A stretch of 6,803 nt of DNA from Crocinitomicaceae bacterium (GCA_018623405.1 JAAZVO010000142.1:1-6803), one strand, 5' to 3'; positions 1 to 6,556 are shown, counted from the stretch's first letter. Notes: generated by a model not told the origin, from the letters alone. Numbers and translations are program-made.

Positions 1-954
1 AATTTCAATATCTTGGTCTTGGTTTTTTTGATAAGCTGCTTGACGTTTTGAGCCAGGAAGCCTTGCTCCCTCCTGCTCAATGATGCTTTCAATGAGCGTT
101 TTCATAGAAGTTGAATAATTTGAATTAAATTTTTCTGGATTGATCGCAATAAAAAATTGACCAGTACTCGGAGGACCTCCATCTTCTCCTGCAAAAGAGG
201 ATGCTTGGGTTCCTAAATTACCACCTGCAATACAAGCTGTGAAAATCTCGACAAGTAAACCTGTGCCAAATCCCTTATATCCCCCACTCGGAGCCATTGT
301 TCCTTTCAATGCATCTTGAGCGTTGGTTGTGACATTTCCCTCAACATCAAAAGCCCAACCTTCAGGAATTGATTCGCCTGTTTTTGCACGGACTGAAATT
401 TCACTTTTAGCAACAACGCTTGCGGATTGATCTATTATTATCGCAGCTTTGCCATCTAACGGAACCGCAATTGAAAATGGGTTGGTTCCCACTACTGCTT
501 TTTTTCCTCCAATGGGGGCTATCGATGCAGGCGCATTAGTAAATCCCATTCCAACAAAACCTTTTTCTGCAATTCTTTTAGTGTGAAAACCTAAAACTCC
601 ACAATTATATGAATTAAATACTGACATGCTTGCAATACCTGAATTACTGCACATTTCAAAAAGTGAACTAAACCCTAAATTAATTGCCGTATGTGCAAAA
701 CCATTATCCGCATTTATCTTTAAAGCAGATTCCGATAGCCTTTCCATTGAAGCTTTAGCTGATCCTTTAATTTTTCCAATTTTTAAGTGATTGCAGTAAA
801 TGGGTAGATAATGAAATCCATGACTTTTAATCCCACTTAGTTCTGCATCCAAGATTCCATCAATAATACCAACACAATTTTCTTTAGAACAACCAGATTT
901 TTCAAGTTTCTCTTGAGCAAAGTTAAAAGCTTCTGATAAAGAAAATTTAGACAT
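1..954 (-). CDS. Ldh_2 family oxidoreductase, probably delta1-pyrroline-2-carboxylate reductase-like (3' end cut by window)
   Basis: The minus strand reads open from an ATG at 954-952 to the window edge, giving 318 residues. The family normally has about 330-350, so only a short C-terminal tail is missing. Seen: the N-terminal SHG motif (residues 44-46, His45 being the usual active-site position), APIGGKKA (146-153), the GTNP nucleotide-loop motif (156-159) and GGYKGFGTG (224-232). Proteins of this fold (malate/L-lactate dehydrogenase type 2, unrelated to Rossmann dehydrogenases) reduce 2-oxoacids or cyclic imines with NAD(P)H in the cytoplasm. The stretches FNSYNCGVLGF (113-123), TNAPASIAP (139-147) and DQSASVVAKSE (175-185) resemble, from memory, the pyrroline/piperideine-2-carboxylate reductase branch found in hydroxyproline gene clusters; this specificity is inferred. 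Alternatives are sulfolactate, ureidoglycolate or malate dehydrogenase. It is divergent from the transporter operon and shares its 146-base upstream region. No strong Shine-Dalgarno precedes the start; the start fits the family's N terminus. Confidence 0.85.
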   Translation of the reverse strand, partial: MSKFSLSEAFNFAQEKLEKSGCSKENCVGIIDGILDAELSGIKSHGFHYLPIYCNHLKIGKIKGSAKASMERLSESALKINADNGFAHTAINLGFSSLFEMCSNSGIASMSVFNSYNCGVLGFHTKRIAEKGFVGMGFTNAPASIAPIGGKKAVVGTNPFSIAVPLDGKAAIIIDQSASVVAKSEISVRAKTGESIPEGWAFDVEGNVTTNAQDALKGTMAPSGGYKGFGTGLLVEIFTACIAGGNLGTQASSFAGEDGGPPSTGQFFIAINPEKFNSNYSTSMKTLIESIIEQEGARLPGSKRQAAYQKNQDQDIEI

Positions 955-991
955 CACAGAATTAGAGGGATTTTCTTAGTCAAATCAAGAA

Positions 992-1020
992 AAAAAAATT
1001 TCATAATATGAATTTTTTTT
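992..1020. repeat. Near-perfect 29-base inverted repeat, candidate operator
   Basis: The core is TTCATA-A-TATGAA (1000-1012), a perfect inverted repeat around one central base at 1006. After a single T/T mismatch (999 and 1013) the symmetry continues as A7 (992-998) against T7 (1014-1020), so 13 of 14 arm positions pair. It sits about 40 bases upstream of the minus-strand start and about 80 upstream of the plus-strand start, a suitable place for a dimeric regulator controlling both directions. It also overlaps a TATTAT on the minus strand. The pairing is seen directly; the operator role is inferred, and A/T symmetry arises easily by chance in AT-rich DNA. Confidence 0.4.
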
Positions 1021-1065
1021 AAATTCTGTTTGCATCCTCTTTGATGAAATGTTTAGATCATCTGT

Positions 1066-1077
1066 AGATATATATCT
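1066..1077. repeat. Perfect 12-base palindrome AGATATATATCT
   Basis: A perfect palindrome lies 23 bases upstream of the binding-protein start codon. It is preceded at 1055-1063 by AGAT-C-ATCT, a smaller odd-centred palindrome with the same AGAT/ATCT half sites, two bases away. The two together look like tandem half-site pairs between the possible promoter and the ribosome binding site. They could be an operator, part of a -10 region, or a chance product of AT-rich sequence. Confidence 0.3.
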
Positions 1078-1088
1078 TTATTAAATTT

Positions 1089-1095
1089 AAGGAGG
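1089..1095 (+). promoter_or_regulatory. Strong ribosome binding site of the substrate-binding protein gene
   Basis: AAGGAGG lies five bases upstream of the ATG at 1101. It is the only full consensus Shine-Dalgarno in the window; most other plus-strand genes have none or a weak one. This fixes the start codon and suggests that the binding protein is translated much more strongly than its neighbours, as expected for the stoichiometric excess component of an ABC importer. Confidence 0.85.
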
Positions 1096-1100
1096 AAAAA

Positions 1101-2144
1101 ATGAAATTTATTAAAGTTCTTCTTCTTTCGTCTGCAATGTCGCTTGGCTTTGGAGCGTTTACTTCAGCTAACGCTGAATGTGGAAAGGTTCAGATCGCTA
1201 ACATGTCATGGACTTCTGCTGCAGTATTAGCTCAATTTGACGCCCTTGTGCTCGAAGCGGCTTATGGCTGTGACACAGAAGTTGTAGCCGGAGATACAAT
1301 GCCTACTTCTACTTCTATGGCAGAAAAATCACAACCAGATCTCGCATCTGAGCTGTGGACTAATGGCTTAGGTGCTTATTGGAGAGATGCTGTTGCTGAA
1401 GGTAGAGTTAAAACTGGTGGTCTTTCCATGAGTGGTGGTGGTGAAGGTTTCTTTTTACCAACTGCCATGGTTGAAGCAAATCCTGAGTTAGCCACTATGG
1501 AAGGTATTTTAGCTAACCCTCAACTTTTCCCTCACCCTGAAGGAAAAGACGTAGGTGCATTCTACGGTTGTCCAGCTGGTTGGAACTGTCAGATTACATC
1601 TACTAATGTATTCAATGCCTTCGGATTTCCAGAAGCAGGTTTTGAAATTATTGATCCAGGTTCAGGTGCTGCATTAGGTGCTGCTATGGCAGGTGCTCAT
1701 GATAAAGGAACTGGTATTGTAGGTTACTACTGGGGTCCAACAGCTCTGTTAGGTCTTCGTGACTTTACAAAAATATCTGTAGGTGAAGATGAAGGGTGGA
1801 CTGCTGAAAAATGGGCATGTGTATCTGAAGAGATAAATATGGACAATACAGGTGCAGATGCTTGTGAAAGAACATACTACGCTGACGCTGTTATTGAAGT
1901 TGCTTACACAACTGAGTTTGAAGCAAGAGCTCCAAAGGAAGTTATGGACTACTTAAATAATAGAACATTCAGCGATAAAGAAATTGGTATGTTACTTGAT
2001 ATTGTTGCTCAAGAAGCATATTCCCCCGAAGATGCTGCAATCTATATGATTTTAGAGAAGCAGGATTTATGGGAAAAGATGGTTTGTGGAGGTACGTTCA
2101 CCGACTGTCCAGAAAAACAAGCTGTTATCGCAGCTGTCCAATAA
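1101..2144 (+). CDS. ABC transporter substrate-binding protein, glycine betaine/quaternary amine type (OpuAC/ProX family)
   Basis: This 347-residue protein is the periplasmic receptor of the importer encoded by the next two genes. It has a classic Sec signal peptide: basic MKFIK, a hydrophobic stretch to about residue 20, and a cleavage site after ANA (23-25). The mature part resembles OpuAC-type receptors for betaines and trimethylamine N-oxide, including the GYYWGPTALLG segment (208-218). Trp37, Trp161 and Trp211 are candidates for the aromatic cage that holds a quaternary ammonium group; this assignment is inferred from the family. The mature protein has eight cysteines (27, 57, 157, 163, 240, 255, 329, 336) that fall into four sequential pairs, suggesting four disulfides in the periplasm. 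The start is fixed by the consensus Shine-Dalgarno and the signal peptide. It is the first gene of the plus-strand operon. The ligand cannot be read from sequence; the catabolic neighbours favour a proline-type betaine over glycine betaine. Confidence 0.9.
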   Translation: MKFIKVLLLSSAMSLGFGAFTSANAECGKVQIANMSWTSAAVLAQFDALVLEAAYGCDTEVVAGDTMPTSTSMAEKSQPDLASELWTNGLGAYWRDAVAEGRVKTGGLSMSGGGEGFFLPTAMVEANPELATMEGILANPQLFPHPEGKDVGAFYGCPAGWNCQITSTNVFNAFGFPEAGFEIIDPGSGAALGAAMAGAHDKGTGIVGYYWGPTALLGLRDFTKISVGEDEGWTAEKWACVSEEINMDNTGADACERTYYADAVIEVAYTTEFEARAPKEVMDYLNNRTFSDKEIGMLLDIVAQEAYSPEDAAIYMILEKQDLWEKMVCGGTFTDCPEKQAVIAAVQ

Positions 2145-2157
2145 CATAATTTAATTT

Positions 2158-2186
2158 AAGCAGCTCTTTGTCAAAAAGGGCTGCTT
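2158..2186 (+). terminator. Intercistronic hairpin after the binding-protein gene (partial terminator or mRNA stabiliser)
   Basis: The arms AAGCAGCTCTTT (2158-2169) and AAAGGGCTGCTT (2175-2186) form a 12-base-pair stem with one G-U pair and a five-base loop (GTCAA). It starts 14 bases after the binding-protein stop codon and ends 22 bases before the permease start. Only TTT ends the 3' side (2185-2187), followed by ATAAT, so the U-tract of an efficient intrinsic terminator is missing. Hairpins at this place in importer operons commonly protect the 3' end of the binding-protein message and lower expression of the downstream membrane genes. That role is inferred here. Confidence 0.7.
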
Positions 2187-2208
2187 TATAATATTGAAAT
2201 TTTTTTAA

Positions 2209-3099
2209 ATGATTGATTTACTGACTGAGTTTCCTGAATTACCCAGAACAGTCCTAAGAGACATAAAAAAAACTGTAGACTTAGGTTTCAAAGAGTTTTC
2301 AAGAGCCTATGGGGAAGCCATCGAGGGGTTTTTTTACCCATTACTAAAACTATTAGTGTTTATTGAAGATGTTTTAATTGCTACACCTTGGCCAATTATC
2401 ATCGGTATTGTAGCTGGCTTGGGTTATTGGGCCACAAGAAGTTATAAGCTAGTCATGGGCGTTATCACTGCCTTATTTTTAGTTGGTTTATTTGGGATGT
2501 GGGAAGATACTATGGAAACCTCCGGCATCATTATTGTCTCTACATTGGTTTCAATTCTTATTGGTATTCCTTTAGGTATCGCAATGTCTAAATCAAATAC
2601 CGCACAATCAATCGTCACTCCTATACTAGATTTTATGCAGACTCTTCCCCCTTTTGTTTATTTGGTTCCCGTTGTTATGTTATTAGGAATAGGCAAAGTA
2701 CCTGGTTTAATTGCTGTGGTTATTTATGCGGTCCCCCCTGTGGTAAGGTTAACGAACTTAGGTATTCGTGAAGTTGACAAAGAAATTGTAGAAGCGGCCG
2801 AGTCTTTTGGAGCAACGCCCAGACAAAAACTTTATAAAGTTCAAATACCTCTGGCAATGCCTACAATTTTCGCTGGGATTAACCAGACTATCATGATGGC
2901 TCTTGCGATGGTAATCATTGCTTCGATGATTGGTGTAAAAGGTCTGGGTTTAGAAGTTTTACGATCCATTACCAATCAATATCTTGCTTTGGGTCTTTTA
3001 AATGGTGCTGCGATTGTTGTGATCGCGATTATTTTTGACAGAATTTCTCAAGCTTATGGAAAAAGAATTCAAGAACATCGTAAAGGTGGGCATCATTAA
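2209..3099 (+). CDS. ABC transporter permease, betaine/quaternary amine type (ProW-like)
   Basis: This 296-residue inner-membrane protein is the translocation channel for the preceding binding protein. An amphipathic N-terminal region (about 1-55) precedes hydrophobic segments near 57-76, 80-97, 105-127, 136-160, 164-180, 215-241 and 258-277. The binding-protein-dependent transport (BPD_transp_1) core carries the EAA loop at about 192-222 (EIVEAAESFGATPRQKLYKV), which docks on the ATPase. TLPPFVYLVPVVMLLGIGKV (145-164) and GINQTIMMALAMVIIASMIG (223-242) are typical of ProW/OpuAB and TMAO-type permeases. The start has no visible Shine-Dalgarno, but no other start lies nearby and the N terminus fits the family. 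The stop codon shares one base with the ATPase start (TAATG), so the two are probably translationally coupled. The family call is firm; the substrate is not defined. Confidence 0.93.
   Translation: MIDLLTEFPELPRTVLRDIKKTVDLGFKEFSRAYGEAIEGFFYPLLKLLVFIEDVLIATPWPIIIGIVAGLGYWATRSYKLVMGVITALFLVGLFGMWEDTMETSGIIIVSTLVSILIGIPLGIAMSKSNTAQSIVTPILDFMQTLPPFVYLVPVVMLLGIGKVPGLIAVVIYAVPPVVRLTNLGIREVDKEIVEAAESFGATPRQKLYKVQIPLAMPTIFAGINQTIMMALAMVIIASMIGVKGLGLEVLRSITNQYLALGLLNGAAIVVIAIIFDRISQAYGKRIQEHRKGGHH
3082..3089 (+). promoter_or_regulatory. Ribosome binding site of the ATPase gene inside the permease gene
   Basis: AAAGGTGG lies nine bases upstream of the ATG at 3099, within the last permease codons (RKGGHH). 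Together with the overlapping stop and start (TAATG, 3097-3101) it supports this start for the ATPase and coupled translation of the two membrane-complex partners. Confidence 0.6.
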
Positions 3100-4130
3100 T
3101 GAATAAGACTAAAATTAAAATTGAAAATTTATATAAAATTTTTGGTCGTAATTCTAAATCCTCTATTGAGCTAGTTCAAAATGGTATGAGCAAAGATGAA
3201 TTGCTTGAAAAAAAAGGACATGTGCTTGGCTTGAATGACATTAATATGTCAATCGAGGAAAGCAGCGTTCATGTCGTCATGGGGCTATCTGGATCTGGAA
3301 AATCTACTTTAATTAGGCATATAAACAGATTGATTGATCCTACTGATGGCATTGTAGAGGTAGATGGGCAAGATATTACTAAACTAGATGCAATTGGCCT
3401 AAATGATTTTAGAAAAAATAAGACTGGTATGGTCTTCCAACGATTTGGATTACTTCCCCATTTAAATATTTTAGACAATGTTACTTTTGGGTTAGACATT
3501 AAGAAAATTGACAAATCCATATCTCATCCAAAAGCGATGGATTGGTTGAAGCAAGTCGGGTTAGATGGGTATGAAAGACGTTACCCTCAAGAGTTATCCG
3601 GGGGAATGCAGCAGCGTGTTGGTCTAGCAAGGGCTCTTACCAATGATCCAGAAATTTTACTCATGGATGAAGCCTTTAGCGCCCTCGATCCTCTCATTAA
3701 AAAGGATATGCAGGATATTCTTATGGCTCTTCAAAAAAAATTAAAAAAAACTATTGTTTTTATTACTCATGATTTAGACGAGGCATTAAAATTAGGTGAT
3801 AAAATCGCTATTTTAAAAGATGGTTTTATGGATCAAGAAGGTACTGCCATCGATATTCTTTTAGATCCCAAAACTGATTATGTAAGGCGATTTGTTGAGG
3901 ATGTTAATCGATCAAGAGTTTTAAAAACAAAAAATATAATGGAAAGCCATGATAAAATTCCTCAAGAACTTCTTAATGGTCAAAAAATGGCCTTAGAGGA
4001 TGATGTCGTTATAGAAAAATTTATTGATAAAGTAATTACAGAAAAACCAAGTTTAATTGAAGTACAGAAGAACGGCAACGCTGTAGGATATATAACTTCA
4101 GAACGACTTTCTTTTATTTTACAAAAATAA
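3099..4130 (+). CDS. ABC transporter ATP-binding protein, betaine/quaternary amine type (ProV-like)
   Basis: This 343-residue cytoplasmic ATPase powers the importer. Seen in order: Walker A GLSGSGKST (62-70), Q-loop Gln114, signature LSGGMQQR (166-173), Walker B ILLMDE (186-191) followed by the D-loop SALD (194-197), and the H-loop His224 (ITHD). All catalytic motifs are intact. The long insertion before Walker A, with GMSKDELLEKKGHVLGLNDI (29-48), is characteristic of the ProV/OpuAA group rather than of generic importers. ProV proteins usually carry two C-terminal CBS domains that sense ionic strength. Here only about 75 residues follow the nucleotide-binding domain (about 270-343), at most one degenerate CBS repeat, so osmotic gating may be absent. 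This suits nutrient uptake better than osmoprotection, though that is inference. The gene overlaps the permease by one base and is followed after four bases by the aldehyde dehydrogenase. Confidence 0.93.
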   Translation: MNKTKIKIENLYKIFGRNSKSSIELVQNGMSKDELLEKKGHVLGLNDINMSIEESSVHVVMGLSGSGKSTLIRHINRLIDPTDGIVEVDGQDITKLDAIGLNDFRKNKTGMVFQRFGLLPHLNILDNVTFGLDIKKIDKSISHPKAMDWLKQVGLDGYERRYPQELSGGMQQRVGLARALTNDPEILLMDEAFSALDPLIKKDMQDILMALQKKLKKTIVFITHDLDEALKLGDKIAILKDGFMDQEGTAIDILLDPKTDYVRRFVEDVNRSRVLKTKNIMESHDKIPQELLNGQKMALEDDVVIEKFIDKVITEKPSLIEVQKNGNAVGYITSERLSFILQK

Positions 4131-4134
4131 TTTA

Positions 4135-5580
4135 ATGCAAAATAATCAAAGTTATATTGATGGTAAGTGGATAAATGGGTCTGGCAAGTCTTTTCAAAAC
4201 ATTAATCCATCTGATACCCAGGATATTATTGGTGAGTATCAAGAGTGTAATTCCAATGAATTTGATTTAGCTGTTCAGGCTGCGAAAAAAGCGCAAATAG
4301 AATGGGCTAATGTTGGGATTGAAAAAAAATCTACTATTTTAATAAAAATCGGAGATGAGCTAATTAATCGATCAAAAGAACTGGGCGAATTGCTCTGTCG
4401 AGAGGAAGGTAAAACTTTACTTGAAGGAATAGGTGAAGTGGCACGAGCTGGACAACAGTTTCAATACTATGGTGCTGAGTGTTTACGAATGGCTGGGGAA
4501 AAAATACCTTCTACTCGTCCAGGATTTCAAGTTGAGATTACTAGAGAACCAATTGGGGTTATTGGTATTATCTCACCTTGGAACTTTCCGATAGCAATAC
4601 CTGCTTGGAAAGCTGCACCCGCCATGATGTGTGGAAATGCTGTTATCTTAAAACCCGCCTCACTAACACCTGCAAGTGCAATTGCCCTTACTGAAATTAT
4701 TGCAAAACAAGATATACCCTCTGGTCTATTTAATCTTGTTATTGGTTCTGGAAGTGGCACAGGCAATGCCATTGCAACCCATGAAGATATCCCCGCTATT
4801 TCTTTTACAGGCTCTGTTGATGTGGGAAAAACTCTCTACGCTAATGCCGCTCCACAATTAAAAAAAATGCAAATGGAAATGGGATCTAAAAATCCTCTAG
4901 TCGTATTAGATGATGCAGACTTATCGACAGCGATTAATTGTGCTGCGAATGGGGCCTACGGTGGAACTGGTCAGAAATGTACCGCCTCCTCTCGCTTGAT
5001 TGTCCAAGAAGGAATTTATCAAAAATTTATTGAGGGTTTAGTAAATCATATTAAAAATATCAAAGTTGGTCATGCTCTTGATGATGGTTCACAGATGGGT
5101 CCTGTGTCTAATCAAGCGCAGTATGAGTCTAATTTAGAATATGTAGAAATTGGAAAAAAAGAGGCGAAATTAATTCACGGAGGCAATCCTATGAATATGA
5201 GAACACCTGGTTATTATATGGAACCGACTTTGTTCATCGATGGTGAAAATCATTCTTGTATTAATCAAGAGGAAATGTTTGGTCCTATTGCTTGTGTTAT
5301 TCCATGTAAGGATTTAGAACATGGCCTCGAAATAGCAAATGATACGCAGTTTGGCTTATCAAGCGGTGTGATCACAACATCGTTAGCAAAGGCCGAGCAC
5401 TTCAAGAAAAATATTAAAACCGGTGTTGCAACGGTCAACCTTCCAACTGCTGGTTTAGACTACCATGTGCCCTTTGGAGGGAGAAAAGCCTCTAGTTTTG
5501 GACTACGCGAACAGGGTACCTATGCTAAAGAATTTTATACGCAAATAAAAACTTCATACATTAACGCTGGTTCCATATAA
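4135..5580 (+). CDS. NAD(P)+-dependent aldehyde dehydrogenase, probably alpha-ketoglutaric semialdehyde dehydrogenase
   Basis: A complete 481-residue class I-like aldehyde dehydrogenase. Seen: the PWNFP motif with Asn150, the cofactor lysine Lys173 (ILKPAS), FTGSVDVG (224-231), the general base Glu248 in MEMGSKNP, the nucleophile Cys282 in GQKCTASSR, and Glu380 in EEMFGP. The catalytic set is intact. The usual ELGGKNP motif has serine at the second glycine (Ser251). The pattern around ITREPIGVIGIISPWNFPIA (135-154) and the C-terminal LPTAGLDYHVPFGGRKASSF (436-455) resemble 2,5-dioxopentanoate (alpha-ketoglutaric semialdehyde) dehydrogenases of hydroxyproline and sugar-acid catabolism; this is recalled family knowledge, not a search. 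Such an enzyme makes 2-oxoglutarate for the TCA cycle. Succinate semialdehyde dehydrogenase or a betaine-related aldehyde dehydrogenase are alternatives. The gene starts four bases after the ATPase stop with no visible Shine-Dalgarno, so it is probably translated by coupling. Confidence 0.87.
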   Translation: MQNNQSYIDGKWINGSGKSFQNINPSDTQDIIGEYQECNSNEFDLAVQAAKKAQIEWANVGIEKKSTILIKIGDELINRSKELGELLCREEGKTLLEGIGEVARAGQQFQYYGAECLRMAGEKIPSTRPGFQVEITREPIGVIGIISPWNFPIAIPAWKAAPAMMCGNAVILKPASLTPASAIALTEIIAKQDIPSGLFNLVIGSGSGTGNAIATHEDIPAISFTGSVDVGKTLYANAAPQLKKMQMEMGSKNPLVVLDDADLSTAINCAANGAYGGTGQKCTASSRLIVQEGIYQKFIEGLVNHIKNIKVGHALDDGSQMGPVSNQAQYESNLEYVEIGKKEAKLIHGGNPMNMRTPGYYMEPTLFIDGENHSCINQEEMFGPIACVIPCKDLEHGLEIANDTQFGLSSGVITTSLAKAEHFKKNIKTGVATVNLPTAGLDYHVPFGGRKASSFGLREQGTYAKEFYTQIKTSYINAGSI

Positions 5581-5587
5581 TTCTCGA

Positions 5588-6556
5588 ATGAATTTTCGGG
5601 TAGACAATCTCCAGTATTGTAACTGGTCAAGAGAGATTTTTGAAATCAATCACCAAGCCAAGCTCGATGCTGTCCATGCTACCATCTGTTATCACGAAGA
5701 TTTTGATGAACTCCAAAAAAATATTGAACTATGGAATGTATTTTTTAAAGAAAATACAGATCTCATCTTTCAAGGAAAAAACTCAGAGGACATTAAAGAA
5801 GCTAAAATCCAAAACAAGACTGCTATTTTTTATGGTTTGCAGAATTGTTCTCCGATTGAAGATAACATTGAATATGTTGAAATTTTAAAAAAACAAGGCG
5901 TTATGTTTATGCAATTAACTTATAATAATCAATCACTTCTAGCTACCGGCTGTTATGAAAAAAGAGATAGTGGAATTACTCGCATGGGAAAAGAGGTTAT
6001 CCAAGAAATGAATAGGGTAAAAATGATAATTGATATGTCTCATTCTGCAGAGTTTTCCACACTTGAGGCAATAGAAATATCTGAAGCTCCAATTGTAGTT
6101 AGTCATGCTAATCCGTCTTTCTGGCATAAAGGTTTAAGGAACAAATCTGATGATGTCCTTAGGGCTTTAAATGATAGCGGGGGGATGATTGGTTTTTCTC
6201 TCTACCCTCACCATTTAAAAGGCGCCTCTGATTGTACTCTTGAGTCTTTTTGTGAGATGATCGCTGATACGACAAAAAAAATATCAGTTAAACAAATTGG
6301 AATAGGTTCTGACTTATGTATTCGACATCCAGATAGTATTGTGGAATGGATGCGCAATGGAACATGGACAAAGACTAAAGATTTTGGCGAAGGTAACTCA
6401 GATAATCCAGGCTTTCCTCCCCAACCTAAATGGTTTGAAGATGCTCGAGGATTTGACAATCTTGAAAATGGATTAAGAAAGGTGGGTTTTAGCGATGAAG
6501 AGACACACGACATTTTAGGAAATAATTGGTACAATTTTTACCAAAAGTTTGATTAA
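5588..6556 (+). CDS. M19 (renal/membrane dipeptidase) family protein with a divergent metal site
   Basis: This 322-residue protein has no signal peptide and follows the aldehyde dehydrogenase stop by seven bases. The M19 fold is shown by QLTYNNQ (109-115), IIDMSH (147-152), PIVVSHANP (168-176), RNKSDD (184-189), IGIGSD (237-242) and GNNWYNFY (311-318). Canonical M19 peptidases bind two zinc ions using an N-terminal HxD, a bridging Glu, two His residues and an Asp. Here both histidines (His152, His173) and Asp242 remain, but the HxD position reads VDNLQY (5-10) and the bridging Glu position reads GLQN (83-86, Gln85). A normal binuclear centre therefore looks impossible; a one-metal or different activity is more likely. 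The N terminus already begins at the first strand of the family, so the motif is not lost through a wrong start. Automatic pipelines will call it a dipeptidase; the substrate is unknown. Context suggests a role in breakdown of the compound imported by the upstream transporter. Its stop shares one base with the next start. Confidence 0.85.
   Translation: MNFRVDNLQYCNWSREIFEINHQAKLDAVHATICYHEDFDELQKNIELWNVFFKENTDLIFQGKNSEDIKEAKIQNKTAIFYGLQNCSPIEDNIEYVEILKKQGVMFMQLTYNNQSLLATGCYEKRDSGITRMGKEVIQEMNRVKMIIDMSHSAEFSTLEAIEISEAPIVVSHANPSFWHKGLRNKSDDVLRALNDSGGMIGFSLYPHHLKGASDCTLESFCEMIADTTKKISVKQIGIGSDLCIRHPDSIVEWMRNGTWTKTKDFGEGNSDNPGFPPQPKWFEDARGFDNLENGLRKVGFSDEETHDILGNNWYNFYQKFD

Larger units (their letters stand above)
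955..1100. promoter_or_regulatory. Divergent intergenic control region
   Basis: This spacer separates the minus-strand oxidoreductase from the plus-strand transporter operon, so promoters for both directions should lie here. It is extremely AT-rich and holds two palindromic elements (992-1020 and 1066-1077, listed separately). Possible plus-strand promoter boxes are TTGCAT at 1030-1035 and TTAGAT at 1053-1058, 17 bases apart, but each matches the sigma-70 consensus at only three of six positions. On the minus strand TATTAT (complement of 1003-1008) could be a -10 box, without a convincing -35. No regulator gene is seen in the window. That promoters lie here follows from gene orientation; exact boxes are weakly supported. 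Confidence 0.5.

Noticed and set aside
985..1020. A-tract, symmetric core and T-tract read as an intrinsic terminator
   Set aside because: No gene ends just upstream on either strand; the spacer separates two divergent starts and the stem is almost purely A/T, so an operator or chance symmetry is more plausible.
3269..3520. Minus-strand open frame of 83 codons
   Set aside because: It lies wholly antisense to the ATPase gene across Walker A and the Q-loop, has no ribosome binding site and its peptide resembles nothing; it is a shadow of the real gene.
3731..3750. Two runs of eight A in the ATPase gene as a possible programmed frameshift or sequencing error
   Set aside because: The frame before and after them carries the Walker B and H-loop motifs in the same phase, so there is no shift; the runs encode a Lys-rich helix.
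1101..4130. Transporter read as a plain glycine betaine osmoprotection system
   Set aside because: The operon continues directly into catabolic enzymes and the ATPase lacks room for a full CBS pair, which fits nutrient uptake better; it is not strictly excluded.
4527..4772. Minus-strand open frame of 81 codons, and an overlapping plus-strand frame at 4676-4861
   Set aside because: Both lie inside the aldehyde dehydrogenase coding region, whose catalytic motifs run intact through this stretch.
5640..6534. Small frames inside the M19 gene: plus strand 5640-5888, minus strand 5939-6127 and 6208-6534
   Set aside because: The M19 frame carries conserved family motifs across the whole stretch; the other frames have no start signals or recognisable sequence.
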